Origin: Sphingomonas glacialis
GTDB lineage: Bacteria > Pseudomonadota > Alphaproteobacteria > Sphingomonadales > Sphingomonadaceae
Assembly (NCBI RefSeq): GCF_014653575.1
Contig: NZ_BNAQ01000005.1
Location: forward strand, 186,001 to 250,000
Length of the DNA: 64,000 nt
Reading direction: 5' to 3'
Every line of letters begins with the position of its first letter. The first letter of the stretch is position 1. Below the pieces are notes generated by a model. The model was not told the DNA's origin. It saw only the letters and a list, made by a program, of their open reading frames with translations, and ran no database searches. This document shows, piece after piece, positions 23,997 through 34,366 of this stretch. Both the position numbers and the translations under genes were made by a program.

Positions 23997-24092
23997 CGTC
24001 ACCCCGGCCTTGTGCCGGGGTCCACGGGGATGCACGCACTGACGGGTCAGCGCGCGCGGCACGGTGGGCCCCGGCACAAGGCCGGGGTGACG
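23997..24092. repeat. Inverted repeat pair, family B
   Basis: A 29-base element (cgtcaccccggccttgtg..) at 23997-24025 and its inverted copy at 24064-24092, each itself palindromic around ccggccttgtgccgg. The pair lies between the convergent gor and a membrane-protein gene and may also act as terminator structure. Related copies occur at 43601-43706, 48135-48165 and 61915-62009. Confidence 0.88.
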
Positions 24093-24094
24093 GG

Positions 24095-24523
24095 TTAGGC
24101 GGCGCGTGCGAACGCCGCCGGTCGCTCGTCATCATTCGCCGACGGCGCTGCCTTGCGCACGCTCCGCTGCCGCCGCGCGCGCGGGCTCCGGCGCGAAGCG
24201 ATCCGCGCAACAAGCGCGTGCCAGCCGGTCATCCCGCGCGTCGCGGTGGCGACGACCATCGTCGTCAGCACGATGTCGACATACGCCGAGATATCCCACA
24301 GCAGCACCAGCGCGATGTCGAACGGCCCGGCGAGCGCGAGCAGTTCGGTCCCCGCGACGAGAACGACCGTCATCAGCGCAAGGAAGATCACATGCTTGCG
24401 CTCAACCCGGCCGAGCGCGGTGAGGGTCGCGCCGACCATCCGCATCATCCAGCGCGCGGCTGCGGTCTCCGGGAAGCGCTTGAGCACCACGATCGCGAAC
24501 ACCAGCAGACCCGTCAGCATCAT
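24095..24523 (-). CDS. Membrane protein of unknown function
   Basis: The 142-residue protein has three or four hydrophobic segments ([59 protein letters not shown]) and a basic, disordered tail of about 45 residues. ATG 24523 is preferred because GGGGGAA lies just upstream. No family recognised. Divergent from thrS. Confidence 0.6.
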   Translation of the reverse strand: MMLTGLLVFAIVVLKRFPETAAARWMMRMVGATLTALGRVERKHVIFLALMTVVLVAGTELLALAGPFDIALVLLWDISAYVDIVLTTMVVATATRGMTGWHALVARIASRRSPRARRQRSVRKAAPSANDDERPAAFARAA

Positions 24524-24663
24524 CGTTCCCCCGTTTCCCATTCCCGAGATGGGGTGTCCGTGCCGCCATACCAGTCCCGGGGATGACGGCGCGCTTGCAC
24601 GTGGCTATATCGGCGCTCCCGGTGTCACCGCCGGTTCCTATTGTCCCACGAAAGACCGCGATA

Positions 24664-26667
24664 ATGTCCGCCATGTTCCGCATCACGCTGCCCGACGGTT
24701 CCGTCCGCGAGGTAGCCCCGGGGACTACCCCGGCCGATGTGGCCGCCGCGATCGGTCCCGGCCTCGCCAAGGCCGCCATCGCCGCGCGGATCGACGGCGA
24801 GCTGCGCGACATCATGCGCCCGTTCGAGGGCGACACGCAGCTGGCGCTGGTGACCTCGAAGGACGAGGCCGATGCGCTCGAACTCGCGCGCCACGATTTC
24901 GCGCATGTCCTCGCCGAAGCGGTCCAGCATCTCTTCCCGGGAACGCAGATCACCTTCGGTCCCTCGACCGACGACGGTTTCTATTACGACTTCGCGCCGA
25001 AGGATCGCCCGTTCACCGACGAGGATCTGCCCGCGATCGAGGCCGAGATGCGCCGCATCATCGCCAAGAACGAGCCGCTGATCCGCGAAGTGTGGAGCCG
25101 CGCCGATCTGATCGCGCGCTGGCAGGCCGAGGGCGAGACCTTCAAGGCCGAATGGGCCGCCGAACTGCCCGAGGGCGAGGAACTGACGGTCTACAAGGCG
25201 GGCAACGGCCCCGGCGCCTGGCTCGACATGTGCCGCGGCCCGCATCTCGCCTCGACCGGCAAGCTCGACCCCAACGCGTTCAAGCTGACGCGCGTCTCGG
25301 GCGCATACTGGCGCGGCGACCAGAAGAACGCGATGCTCAGCCGCGTCTATGGCACCGGCTGGCTCAACAAGAAGCAGCTCGACGCGCATCTCACGATGCT
25401 CGAGGAAGCCGGCAAGCGCGACCATCGCAAGATCGGGCAGGAGATGGACCTGTTCCACCTCCAGTCCGAGGCGCAGGGCTCGGTGTTCTGGCACCCCAAG
25501 GGCTTCATCCTGTGGCGGCAGCTGGAAGCCTATATGCGCCGCCGGCTCGATGCCGCGGGCTATGCCGAGGTCAAGACGCCGCAGCTGATGGACGCGCGCC
25601 AGTGGGAGCAGTCGGGGCATTGGGGCAAGTATCGCGAGAACATGTTCGTGGTGCCCGACGAGATCCCCAATACCGAGGATGACGCCGCGATCTTCAGCGG
25701 TACCGCCGACCTGATGGCGCTGAAGCCGATGAACTGCCCGGCGCACGTGCTGATCTTCCGCCAGGGGATCAAATCGTATCGCGACCTGCCGATCCGCATG
25801 GCCGAGTTCGGCTGCTGCCACCGCAACGAGCCACACGGCGCGCTCCACGGTATCATGCGCGTTCGCCAGTTCACGCAGGACGACGCGCATATTTTCGTGC
25901 GCGAGGACCAGCTCGTCGCCGAGGTGCAGCAATTCTGCGAGCTGCTCGACAGCGTGTACCGCGACCTCGGGTTCGAGGATTATGCGGTCAAGCTCGCGCT
26001 GCGCCCCGACAAGCGCTTCGGCAGCGAGGAGATGTGGGACAAGGCCGAGGACGAACTGCGCACGGCGGTGCTCGGGTCCAGCCTCAGCGAGTCGATCAAG
26101 GCGAAGTTCGAGGAACTGCCGGGCGAGGGGGCGTTCTATGCGCCCAAGCTCGAATTCCACCTGACCGACGCGATCGGGCGGACGTGGCAGGTCGGCACGA
26201 TCCAGTCGGACCGCGTGCTGCCCGAGCGACTCGACGCGTCGTACGTCGGCGCGGATGGCGAGCGGCATCGCCCGATCATGCTCCACCGCGCGATCCTCGG
26301 TACGTTCGAGCGATTCATCGGCATCCTGATCGAGCATCACGCCGGGCGCTTCCCGTTGTGGCTGTCGCCCGTCCAGGCGGTGGTCGCGACGATCGTCTCC
26401 GACGCCGACGATTACGCGCGTGAGGTCGCCGAAAAGCTCAAGGCGGCGGGGATTCGCGTCGAAACCGATCTGCGCAACGAGAAGATCAACTACAAGGTGC
26501 GCGAGCATTCGCTGGCAAAGGTTCCGAACCTTCTGGTGGTGGGCAAGCGCGAGGCCGAGGAGGGCAAGGTCGCGCTGCGGCAATTGGGCAGCGACCGCCA
26601 GCAGTTCCTGACGCTCGACGACGCGATCGCGATGCTGACCGAGGCGGCCAAGGCCCCGGATCTGTAA
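24664..26667 (+). CDS. thrS: Threonine--tRNA ligase
   Basis: A full-length 667-residue class II synthetase. The N-terminal TGS domain covers residues 4-64 ([16 protein letters not shown]), and the editing domain contains [18 protein letters not shown]. The catalytic core has the zinc Cys in [12 protein letters not shown] and the class II motifs, including motif 3 around [14 protein letters not shown]. The anticodon-binding domain covers the last ~100 residues ([11 protein letters not shown] region). A second ATG three codons in (24673) is also possible. infC follows 118 bases later, a common pairing. Confidence 0.96.
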   Translation: MSAMFRITLPDGSVREVAPGTTPADVAAAIGPGLAKAAIAARIDGELRDIMRPFEGDTQLALVTSKDEADALELARHDFAHVLAEAVQHLFPGTQITFGPSTDDGFYYDFAPKDRPFTDEDLPAIEAEMRRIIAKNEPLIREVWSRADLIARWQAEGETFKAEWAAELPEGEELTVYKAGNGPGAWLDMCRGPHLASTGKLDPNAFKLTRVSGAYWRGDQKNAMLSRVYGTGWLNKKQLDAHLTMLEEAGKRDHRKIGQEMDLFHLQSEAQGSVFWHPKGFILWRQLEAYMRRRLDAAGYAEVKTPQLMDARQWEQSGHWGKYRENMFVVPDEIPNTEDDAAIFSGTADLMALKPMNCPAHVLIFRQGIKSYRDLPIRMAEFGCCHRNEPHGALHGIMRVRQFTQDDAHIFVREDQLVAEVQQFCELLDSVYRDLGFEDYAVKLALRPDKRFGSEEMWDKAEDELRTAVLGSSLSESIKAKFEELPGEGAFYAPKLEFHLTDAIGRTWQVGTIQSDRVLPERLDASYVGADGERHRPIMLHRAILGTFERFIGILIEHHAGRFPLWLSPVQAVVATIVSDADDYAREVAEKLKAAGIRVETDLRNEKINYKVREHSLAKVPNLLVVGKREAEEGKVALRQLGSDRQQFLTLDDAIAMLTEAAKAPDL

Positions 26668-26675
26668 CCGGGTTG

Positions 26676-26703
26676 CGCTCCCCGGCCTTCGCCGGGGGGC
26701 GCG
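26676..26703 (+). terminator. Possible thrS hairpin terminator
   Basis: A GC-rich hairpin (gcgctccccggc, loop cttc, gccggggggcgc) begins nine bases after the thrS stop. It has no T-run, so intrinsic termination is uncertain; it may only partly separate thrS from infC. Confidence 0.35.
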
Positions 26704-26785
26704 CGACGAAGATGCGCGACGCCACCTTTCGTTTTGCCCGAAAAAGCCCTATATCGTCCCTGAAACAATCGCAGGAGCTACACCT

Positions 26786-27322
26786 ATCCGACCCCCGATG
26801 ACCCGCCAGGCGCCGCCGATGAATGGCCCTCGCTTCAACGAATTCATTGTATCGCCCAAGGTTCGCGTGATCGACCAGGACGGTGAGAACCTCGGTGTCA
26901 TGTACACCCGCGAGGCGATGGAGCAGGCGCGCGAGGTCGGTCTCGACCTGGTCGAAGTGTCGCCCAACGCCGATCCGCCCGTCGCCAAGTTCCTCGATGT
27001 CGGCAAGTTCAAGTACGAGGCGCAGAAGAAGGCCAACCTCGCGCGGAAATCGCAGAAGACGCAGGAGATCAAGGAGATCAAGATGCGTCCGAACATCGAT
27101 GACCATGACTATGACACCAAGATGAAGAAGGTGCTCGAGTTCATCGACGAGGGCGACAAGGTCAAGATCACGCTGCGCTTCCGCGGTCGTGAATTGAGCC
27201 ACGGCCAGCTCGGCATGGTCCTCCTCCAGCGCGTCCAGGCCGATGTCGCCGAGACCGCCAAGGTCGAGGCCTATCCGCGCATGGAAGGCCGTCAGATGCT
27301 GATGGTGCTCGCGCCAAAATAA
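26786..27322 (+). CDS. infC: Translation initiation factor IF-3, with ATC start codon
   Basis: The 178-residue factor has the N-terminal domain ([39 protein letters not shown]), a Lys-rich linker, and the C-terminal 30S-binding domain ending [14 protein letters not shown]. The first ATG (26798) is 20 bases from the only Shine-Dalgarno (AGGAG, 26773-26777). An in-frame ATC at 26786 has the correct 8-base spacing. Rare AUU/AUC/AUA starts are the known basis of infC autoregulation, so ATC is chosen. The protein then begins (fM)RPPMTRQ. Confidence 0.93.
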   Translation: MRPPMTRQAPPMNGPRFNEFIVSPKVRVIDQDGENLGVMYTREAMEQAREVGLDLVEVSPNADPPVAKFLDVGKFKYEAQKKANLARKSQKTQEIKEIKMRPNIDDHDYDTKMKKVLEFIDEGDKVKITLRFRGRELSHGQLGMVLLQRVQADVAETAKVEAYPRMEGRQMLMVLAPK

Positions 27323-27565
27323 GTCCTGAAATACAACCTTTTCCGGGCTGGCCGACGCGTTTGCGCGCCGGCCCGGGGCATTCCCAGCATTACGTAGCGT
27401 CATTTCGGGGCCGCCATCGCGCGCGCGGCTGGGCCGGTGTGGCCATACTACATCACCTATCTTCGAAATCGTGTTTCCGCAGGGCTTTTTGCTTTACGCT
27501 CAGCCTTGCGTAGCTATTCGGGGCGACAATACCCAAAAAACTAAAAAACGTTGGAGAGTTCTGAA

Positions 27566-30391
27566 ATGCGCAAAACCGCGTACTTATTGTCGGTCGCTGC
27601 TGTCGCGATCTCGGCACCTGCTTTCGCCCAGACTGCCCCCGCCACCACGCAACAAGACGCACAGGTCGGAACCTCCGCAACCGCTCCCGCCGCCACCCAG
27701 GACAACAATGCCGGCGACATCATCGTCACCGCGACGCGCCGCTCCGAGCGTCTGTCGAACGTGCCGATCGCGGTCTCGGCCGTCGGGCAGGAATCGCTGC
27801 AGAATTCTGGCGGTTCCGACATTCGCGCGCTCAACCAGCTGGCGCCGTCGCTGCTGATTTCCTCGACCGGCAGCGAATCGAACGCCTCGGCGCGTATCCG
27901 CGGCGTCGGCACCGTCGGCGACAATCCCGGTCTCGAAAGCTCGGTCGCGGTGTTCATCGACGGCGTCTATCGCAGCCGCACCGGCGTCGGTCTCAACGAA
28001 CTCGGCGAGATCGACCGCGTCGAAGTGCTGCGCGGGCCACAGGGCACGCTGTTCGGCCGCAACGCATCGGCCGGCCTCATCAACATCATCACCGCATCGC
28101 CGAAATTCACCTTCGGCGGCTATGCCGAGGGCACCTACGGCAATTACGACCAGAAGCGCCTTGCTGGCGGGATCACCGGGCCGATCACCGACCAGCTCGC
28201 GTTCCGTCTCGACGGCGTCTACGTCAATCGCGATGGCTTCTACCGCACGGTCAACCCGGCGAACGGTACAGAGTCGCGCGTCAACAATCGCGACCGCTAT
28301 TTCGTCCGCGGGCAATTGCTGTTCAAGCCGACCGCCGACCTCAGCTTCCGCCTGATCGGCGATTATTCGCACCGCAAGGAAAGCTGCTGCGGCGCGACCT
28401 ATTACAGCCAGCAGCAGACCTTCGATCCGACCGCGAATGCGGTCCAGGCCAATGGCAGCTCGGTAAATGACGACCGCGCCGTTTCGGTAAGCCCGGCCAA
28501 TCCGATCGTCGACATCCTGCGCCGTGCCGGTGCGACCTATCCGCTGGCTGGCAACACGCCGGGCACCTTCAACCGCGAAGTCGCGATCACGCCGGGCCAG
28601 ACGTATCGCAACACGACGGTCGACTATGGCGGGTCGCTCCAGGCCGACTGGAATCTCGGCGGCGCGACGCTGACCTCGATCACTGCATACCGCGAATACA
28701 AATCCGGCAATGCCGGTGACGTCGACTACACCAATATCGATCTGACGCACCGCGCGGCCGACGGCAACGCCTACCGCCAGTTCCACACCTTCACGCAGGA
28801 AGCGCGCCTCCAGGGGTCGGCCTTCGGCGACAAGCTCGACTGGCTCGTCGGCGGCTTCTACTCGAAGGAGACGCTCCGCGTCGTCGATAACGCGGTGTTC
28901 GGCGCGAATTACGGCGCGTTCGCCGCGTGCCGTCTGGTCACCAACATCAGCCAGAATGCCGCGCTGCAGAACAACACCGCGCCGGGCTGCTTGTCGGCAG
29001 CCGGCCGCGCGACGGTCACTGGCGCTTTCGGTACGCTGGCACCCGCAGTGCTCGGCGGGCTCGATCGCCTGACGGGTGGCCCGGGCCTCGGCGGCGGCGT
29101 CAACAACGTCGGCGACAACGGTTCGGTCTATCGCCAGAAGAGCGAGAATTACGCGTTCTTCACGCACAACATCTTCCACATCACCGACACCGTCTCGCTG
29201 ACGCTCGGCGCGCGCTACACGCACGAAGCCAAGACCTTCAGCGCGAACTTCAACAACACCAACACGGTCTGCCCCGTGCAGCAGGCCAATCTGGGACCGC
29301 TGCTGAGCAGCGCCGCTGTCCCGGCATCGGCCAAGGGCTTTATCGGCGGCATCCTGACGCTGAGCTGCACCGGCAACTCGTCCTCGTCGCTCAACGCACT
29401 CAACCTGCAGAACAATTTCGGCGAGGGTAAGGTGACGGGTACGGCGGTGCTGTCGTGGAAGCCGATCCCCAGCCTGCTGACCTATGCGTCGTACGCCAAG
29501 GGCTACAAGTCGGGCGGCTACAACCTCGATCGCTCGCCACTCGGCGGTGCATCGGGCGTGTTCAGCCCGCGCAGCAATGCCGATGCGGCGGCGCTGCGGT
29601 TTGCGGCGGAAACGGTCAACAGCTACGAACTCGGCGCCAAGTTCAAGACGCGCGGCTTCAGCCTCAACGTCGCGGCGTTCCGGTCGGAGTTCAAGAACTT
29701 CCAGCTCAACACCTTCAACGGCTCGGTCTTCGTCGTGCAGAACCTGATCGGCTGCTCGACCAGCCTCAACGGCGGCGACACCGACAATCTGGCCGCGACC
29801 GGCCAGTGCACGGGCAAGGCGGACAAGCCCGGCGTGATCTCGCAGGGCGTCGAGCTCGAAGCGACGATGACGCCGATCCGCCAGTTCCAGGTGACGGCAG
29901 GCTACACCTTCGCCGACACCAAGATTGCGCGCAATCTGGTCGGCAACTCGGCGGGTGCACCGCTCGATCCGGCGTTGTTCCTGCTCCCCGGCAGCCAGCT
30001 GTCGAACGCCCCGCGTCACGTCGTGACGACGTCGGCGGCGTGGACGCCCGATCTCGGCTCGAACGGCATGTCTGGCTTGGTCTACGTCGATAGCCGCATG
30101 ACCTCCGACTATAACACCGGGTCGGATCTGGCGCCCGAGAAGAAGCAGGACGGCTTTGCGCTGGTCAATGCGCGTCTCGGCATCCGTGGCAAGGATCAGC
30201 TGTGGGCGATCGAGTTCTGGGCACAGAACGTGTTCAACAAGCAGTACATCCAGGTCGCGTTCAACACGCCGTTCCAGGGCGCTGGCTCGTCGGCTAACGT
30301 CGCAAGCTTCGGCGGAACGGGCAATGCGCTCTACTCGGCCTTCCTCGCCGAGCCGCGCACCTACGGCGTGACGCTGCGCTCGCGCTTCTGA
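27566..30391 (+). CDS. TonB-dependent outer-membrane receptor
   Basis: A 941-residue protein with a signal peptide ending SAPAFAQ and an Ala/Thr-rich linker. DIIVTATRRSERLSNVPIAVS and a plug domain follow (to about residue 180; VFIDGVYRSRTGVG, RVEVLRGPQGTLFGRNA), then a long barrel ending LRSRF. The plug and GRNASAG motif place it in the large sphingomonad class often tied to complex organic substrates rather than siderophores. Loops hold several Cys pairs (CRLVTN...APGCLS; CPVQQ...LSCTG). GGAGAG precedes ATG 27566 and a strong terminator follows, so it is monocistronic. Ligand unknown. Confidence 0.93.
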   Translation: MRKTAYLLSVAAVAISAPAFAQTAPATTQQDAQVGTSATAPAATQDNNAGDIIVTATRRSERLSNVPIAVSAVGQESLQNSGGSDIRALNQLAPSLLISSTGSESNASARIRGVGTVGDNPGLESSVAVFIDGVYRSRTGVGLNELGEIDRVEVLRGPQGTLFGRNASAGLINIITASPKFTFGGYAEGTYGNYDQKRLAGGITGPITDQLAFRLDGVYVNRDGFYRTVNPANGTESRVNNRDRYFVRGQLLFKPTADLSFRLIGDYSHRKESCCGATYYSQQQTFDPTANAVQANGSSVNDDRAVSVSPANPIVDILRRAGATYPLAGNTPGTFNREVAITPGQTYRNTTVDYGGSLQADWNLGGATLTSITAYREYKSGNAGDVDYTNIDLTHRAADGNAYRQFHTFTQEARLQGSAFGDKLDWLVGGFYSKETLRVVDNAVFGANYGAFAACRLVTNISQNAALQNNTAPGCLSAAGRATVTGAFGTLAPAVLGGLDRLTGGPGLGGGVNNVGDNGSVYRQKSENYAFFTHNIFHITDTVSLTLGARYTHEAKTFSANFNNTNTVCPVQQANLGPLLSSAAVPASAKGFIGGILTLSCTGNSSSSLNALNLQNNFGEGKVTGTAVLSWKPIPSLLTYASYAKGYKSGGYNLDRSPLGGASGVFSPRSNADAAALRFAAETVNSYELGAKFKTRGFSLNVAAFRSEFKNFQLNTFNGSVFVVQNLIGCSTSLNGGDTDNLAATGQCTGKADKPGVISQGVELEATMTPIRQFQVTAGYTFADTKIARNLVGNSAGAPLDPALFLLPGSQLSNAPRHVVTTSAAWTPDLGSNGMSGLVYVDSRMTSDYNTGSDLAPEKKQDGFALVNARLGIRGKDQLWAIEFWAQNVFNKQYIQVAFNTPFQGAGSSANVASFGGTGNALYSAFLAEPRTYGVTLRSRF

Positions 30392-30414
30392 CGCGTATTC
30401 TGCAGGAATACGGG

Positions 30415-30454
30415 CGGCCCGCTCCTCGTTTGCGAGGGGCGGGCCGTCTTTTTT
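30415..30454 (+). terminator. Rho-independent terminator of the TonB receptor gene
   Basis: A 14-bp stem (30415-30428 with 30433-30446, loop TTTG) is followed by TCTTTTTT, 24 bases after the stop. Confidence 0.9.
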
Positions 30455-30481
30455 ATAGCGGAGCCGGCGGGTTCGCCAGGC

Positions 30482-30883
30482 TCAGTGGGTCGGGTGCTCG
30501 GGCGGCACGGTCGGCTCCCACAGCTCGATCGGATTGCCCTCGGGGTCGTGAATGCGCACGAAACGCCCGACCGCCGGATCGTTCCAATCCTCGTTGGTGA
30601 CGACTTCGATCCCCGCCAGGCCGAGCGCGATCGTCAGCCCTTCAAGATCGCGGACGCGCAAATTCAGCATGTACGGCTTGTCGCGCGTGAAATAATCGGT
30701 GTCGTCGGCAAACGGCGCGAACACCAGGGGGCCGCCTTGCGCTTGCCACGCCCATTCGTCGGGGGTCACACCCTCGACCGAGACGCACCCCGCACCGACC
30801 CCGAGGTGGTGGCGATACCATTCGGACAGTGCGTCCGGATCCTTGCTGCGGAAAAACAGGCCGCCAATTCCGAGTACCGGCAT
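30482..30883 (-). CDS. VOC-family (glyoxalase/bleomycin resistance-like) protein
   Basis: A 133-residue single-domain protein. The first half reads GIGGLFFRSKDPDALSEWYRHHLG and the second VRIHDPEGNPIELWEP, the two-beta-alpha-beta-beta-beta repeat of the vicinal oxygen chelate fold. The Glu near the end (IELWE) is the usual metal ligand. AAAGGA precedes ATG 30883; an upstream open frame is ignored. Substrate unknown. Confidence 0.83.
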   Translation of the reverse strand: MPVLGIGGLFFRSKDPDALSEWYRHHLGVGAGCVSVEGVTPDEWAWQAQGGPLVFAPFADDTDYFTRDKPYMLNLRVRDLEGLTIALGLAGIEVVTNEDWNDPAVGRFVRIHDPEGNPIELWEPTVPPEHPTH

Positions 30884-30991
30884 CGATCGTTCCTTTCGTG
30901 CATGCGTGGGCAAGATGCGTCGCGGGAATCGATTATCCCCCAGGGGTTTACGGCAGATCGGGGCGATCGCCAATGGCGCAGCGCAGCGGGG

Positions 30992-31453
30992 TCAGCGCGC
31001 GCGCAGCACTCGGGTGATCGCCAGATCGAGCGCCGAGAGGAAGCGCGAGCGATCCTCCTTGCGGAACGGCGCCGGGCCGCCGGTCTGTTCGCCGCCGGCG
31101 CGCAGATCCGCCATGATCGCGCGCACCGCGATCGCGCTGCCGATCGAGCTGCTGGTGAAGGCCTTGCCGGTCGGCCCGATCACGACCGCGCCGGCCTTGA
31201 GACAGCGATCGGCGAGCAGGATATCGGCGGTCACGACGATCGTCGTGGCATGCGCATGCTCGGCGATCCAGTCGTCGGCGGCATCGAACCCCGAATCGAC
31301 GACGACGCGTGAGATCAGCGGATGGACCGGGATGCGCAGGTGCATGTTGCTCACCACGATCACCGGCACGTCGACGCGGTACGCGACGCGGTAGATCTCG
31401 TCCTTCACCGGGCAGGCATCGGCGTCGACAAGGATCTGCGGTTGGATGGTCAC
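30992..31453 (-). CDS. UPF0178 (YaiI/YqxD) family protein
   Basis: The 153-residue protein starts near QILVDADACPVKDEIYRVA and contains VVVDSGFDAADDWIAEHA and TADILLADRCLKAGA, all diagnostic of the YaiI/YqxD family (DUF188), a PIN-like fold. No tested function is established. The start is taken as GTG 31453 because family members begin just before ILVDADACP; there is no convincing Shine-Dalgarno. It lies 55 bases after glnD. Confidence 0.85.
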   Translation of the reverse strand: MTIQPQILVDADACPVKDEIYRVAYRVDVPVIVVSNMHLRIPVHPLISRVVVDSGFDAADDWIAEHAHATTIVVTADILLADRCLKAGAVVIGPTGKAFTSSSIGSAIAVRAIMADLRAGGEQTGGPAPFRKEDRSRFLSALDLAITRVLRAR

Positions 31454-31508
31454 GCTTTGCCCATGCCACGCCGCCCGCCGCGGCGACAAGCCGTCCGCGC
31501 GTCGCGGC

Positions 31509-34253
31509 TCATGCCGCGTCGGCCATCCGCTCCCCGGCAGCGGCGGCGAGCAGGCGCCGCTCGATCGTCTTGAGCCGCGCCGCCGCAGCGATCTTGTCGC
31601 CGGTCAGATCGGTCAGGTAGAAAGTGTCGACCGCGCGCTCGCCATAGGTTGCGACATGCGCCGAATGGATCGTCACCCGCGACTGGAACAGCGTGTAGGC
31701 GAGCTGGTGGAGCAGCGCCGGCCGGTCACGCGCATTGACCTCGATGACGGTGAAGCGGTTCGACGCCTTGTTGTCGATCAGCACGTTGGGTGCGATCGCG
31801 AAGGCTTCTGCGCGCGGACGGGGAAGCGGCTTCGCCATCAGCCGATCAATCATCTTGCCGCGATTGGCGAGCGCGTCCTCGATCGCCTGTTTCAATCGCG
31901 CGAGCTGGCCTGCTTCGTCGAACGGACGGCCGAACGGATCCTGGACGAGGAAATTGTCGAGTGCCATGCCGTCGCGCGTGGTGTGAATCCGCGCGTCGAT
32001 GATGTTGCCGCCCGCTACGCTGATTGCGCCAGCAATGCGGTAGAACAGCCCGGGGTGATCGGCCGCGTAGATCGTCACGAGCGTCGCGCCGCGCTCGGGA
32101 TAGACTTGCGCTGCGATCGACAGCTGCGCGTCTCCGGCTTCCTCCACCAAGCGCGCATTACGGGCGATCACGTCCTCGGGCTCGGCCACCCAATAGGGCT
32201 CGGGCAAGCGGCGAACGAGCGCGTCGAAATGCTCGGTGCTCCAGCCGAGCAGATCGCGCAACGCCGCCTGTTTGACCGCGACGCGCTCGCTACGGCCCTT
32301 CTGTTTGTGCCCGAGCCGCAGCACTTCCTCGGCCGAGTCGTAGAGCGTCGCGAGCAACTGCCGCTTCCAGCCGTTCCACACGCCCGGCCCGACCGCGCGA
32401 ATATCGACGACGGTCAGCAGCAGCAGCAGCCGAAGCCGCTCGGGGCTTTGCACGATCTCGGTGAAGTCGAGGATCGTCTTGAAGTCCGACAAATCGCGCT
32501 TGAACGCGGTCGCCGACATCAGCAGGTGGAAGCGCACCAACCAGGCGACGGTCTCGGTCTCGGCGGGCGACAGGCCGAAGCGCGGGCACAGCTTGTGCGC
32601 CACCTCGGCACCGAGGATCGAATGGTCGCCGCCGCGGCCCTTGGCGATATCGTGGAGCAGCACCGCGACATACAGCGCGCGGCGCGACACGATTTGGTGA
32701 AGCAGCACCGTCGCGAGCGGATGGTCGACCTCGAGATCGCCATGCTCGATCTTCGCGAGCAGCCCGATCGCGCGGATCGTGTGTTCGTCGACGGTGTAGT
32801 GGTGATACATGTCGAACTGCATCTGCGCGACGACGCGCGCGAAATCCGGAACGAAGCGGCCGAACACGCCGGCTTCGTTCATCCAGCGCAGTACGATTTC
32901 CGGGTCGCGCGGCGAGGTCAGCACGTCGAGGAACAGCGCGTTGGCGGTCGGGTCCTGGCGGATGTCGTCGGCGAGCTTGGCGTCGCGCGCGGCGGCGCGC
33001 ATCGTCAGTGGGTGGATTTCGAGGCCATGCTTGTCGGCGAGCGCGAACAGTTCGAGCAGCCGCGTCGGTTTCTCCGCAAGGAAGTCGTCGCTCGGGATCG
33101 CCAGGCGCCCGCGGTTGACGATGAAGCCGTTGAGCTTGCGGGGGGACCGGCGCAGCGTCGGCAACCCGAAACGGCGCCCGCGCGCGGCGAACTTCTCGTC
33201 GAGATGCGCGAGGAAGACACCGGTCAGGTCGCCTGCCGTCCGCGCCTGCAGGAAATAGAATTGCATGAAGCGCTCGACCTTGGATTTGCCCGGTCGGTCG
33301 GCAAAGCGCATCCGTTCGGCAATCTCGCGCTGCAGGTCGAAGGTCAGGCGGTCCTCGGCGCGGCCCGATATGTCGTGAAGGTGGCAGCGCACCGCCCAGA
33401 GGAAATTCTCGGCGCGGTGGAACTGACGATATTCGGCGCGGCTGAGCAGCCCCGCTTCGACCAGTTGCGCGGGTTCGCTGACGTTATAGGCGAACTTGCC
33501 GATCCAGAAGAGCGCGTGGAGATCGCGCAGGCCGCCTTTGGCTTCCTTGACGTTGGGCTCGACGACATAGCGCGTGTCGCCCATCTTGCGGTGGCGCACG
33601 TCGCGCTCGGCGAGCTTGTCGGCGATGAACTGGCGCGCGCTGTCGGCCTGGACCTCGGCCTTGAAGCGCCGTGCCGCCTCGTCATAGACCTCCTGGTCGC
33701 CCCACACGTAGCGGGCCTCGAGCAAGGCGGTGCGGATCGTCACGTCGCTCTTGGCCTGGCGCACCATCTCGTCGAGCGAGCGGCTGCTATGGCCGACCTT
33801 CATGCCCAGGTCCCATAGCGCGTAGAGCATCGTCTCGATGACCTGCTCGGTCCAGCCGGTCTGCTTCCACGGGGTGAGGAAGCCGACATCGACGTCGGAA
33901 TAGGGCGCCATCTCGCCTCGCCCATAGCCGCCGACCGCGATGATCGTGATGCGCTCGGCGGCGGTCGGGTTGCTGTTGGGGTAGAGCCGCTCGGTCGTGA
34001 AATCGTAGAGCAGCCGCAGCAATTGGTCGGTCAGGAACGCCTGGCTCGCGGCGATCTCGAGCCCGCGCGAGGGATGTTCGATCAGCCGCCGGGCAATCTC
34101 TTCGCGGCCGGCGTCGAGTGCGGCCTTGAGCAAGGCGGTGCCCTGGGTGCGCAGCGCGGCCTTGTCGCCCTCGAGCGCTGCAAGCGCATCGGCGAGACCG
34201 CGCCGATCGATGATCGCACGGCGCTGGGGGACGGATTCGAAGCGAGAGGCCAT
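31509..34253 (-). CDS. glnD: Bifunctional [protein-PII] uridylyltransferase/uridylyl-removing enzyme
   Basis: This 914-residue nitrogen sensor adds or removes UMP on PII proteins according to glutamine level. The nucleotidyltransferase motif GGYGRGEMAPYSDVD lies near residue 108 and the HD hydrolase motif LLHDIAKGRGGDHS in the middle (about residue 535). Two ACT domains are at the C-terminus (LVTIYAADHPGLFYRIAG; IEVNARDRPALLHQLAYTL). The start at 34253 is the Met of ASRFESVP, skipping an unsupported extension. Downstream of mutS on the same strand. Confidence 0.95.
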   Translation of the reverse strand: MASRFESVPQRRAIIDRRGLADALAALEGDKAALRTQGTALLKAALDAGREEIARRLIEHPSRGLEIAASQAFLTDQLLRLLYDFTTERLYPNSNPTAAERITIIAVGGYGRGEMAPYSDVDVGFLTPWKQTGWTEQVIETMLYALWDLGMKVGHSSRSLDEMVRQAKSDVTIRTALLEARYVWGDQEVYDEAARRFKAEVQADSARQFIADKLAERDVRHRKMGDTRYVVEPNVKEAKGGLRDLHALFWIGKFAYNVSEPAQLVEAGLLSRAEYRQFHRAENFLWAVRCHLHDISGRAEDRLTFDLQREIAERMRFADRPGKSKVERFMQFYFLQARTAGDLTGVFLAHLDEKFAARGRRFGLPTLRRSPRKLNGFIVNRGRLAIPSDDFLAEKPTRLLELFALADKHGLEIHPLTMRAAARDAKLADDIRQDPTANALFLDVLTSPRDPEIVLRWMNEAGVFGRFVPDFARVVAQMQFDMYHHYTVDEHTIRAIGLLAKIEHGDLEVDHPLATVLLHQIVSRRALYVAVLLHDIAKGRGGDHSILGAEVAHKLCPRFGLSPAETETVAWLVRFHLLMSATAFKRDLSDFKTILDFTEIVQSPERLRLLLLLTVVDIRAVGPGVWNGWKRQLLATLYDSAEEVLRLGHKQKGRSERVAVKQAALRDLLGWSTEHFDALVRRLPEPYWVAEPEDVIARNARLVEEAGDAQLSIAAQVYPERGATLVTIYAADHPGLFYRIAGAISVAGGNIIDARIHTTRDGMALDNFLVQDPFGRPFDEAGQLARLKQAIEDALANRGKMIDRLMAKPLPRPRAEAFAIAPNVLIDNKASNRFTVIEVNARDRPALLHQLAYTLFQSRVTIHSAHVATYGERAVDTFYLTDLTGDKIAAAARLKTIERRLLAAAAGERMADAA

Positions 34254-34305
34254 AGCGTGCAGATAGGGGGTTTGGCTGCGCGCGTCCACGCGGGCAACCC
34301 GATGC

Positions 34306-34334
34306 AAAAACGCCCCGCCATTGCTGACGGGGCG
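34306..34334 (-). terminator. Rho-independent terminator
   Basis: On the minus strand CGCCCCG ... CGGGGCG forms a stem followed by TTTTT. It lies 33 bases after the stop of the small membrane-anchored gene and so separates it from glnD. Confidence 0.8.
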
Positions 34335-34366
34335 CTCTGTAATACGCTGTTAGCGGGCGGGGGCGC

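Noticed and set aside
27343..27376. Hairpin CCGGGCTGGC...GCCGGCCCGG after infC
   Set aside because: Stem with one G-T pair but no T-run; too weak to call a terminator.
27584..30019. 811-codon minus-strand frame opposite the second TonB receptor gene
   Set aside because: Antisense shadow of a well-supported gene; no signal peptide, fold or motif.
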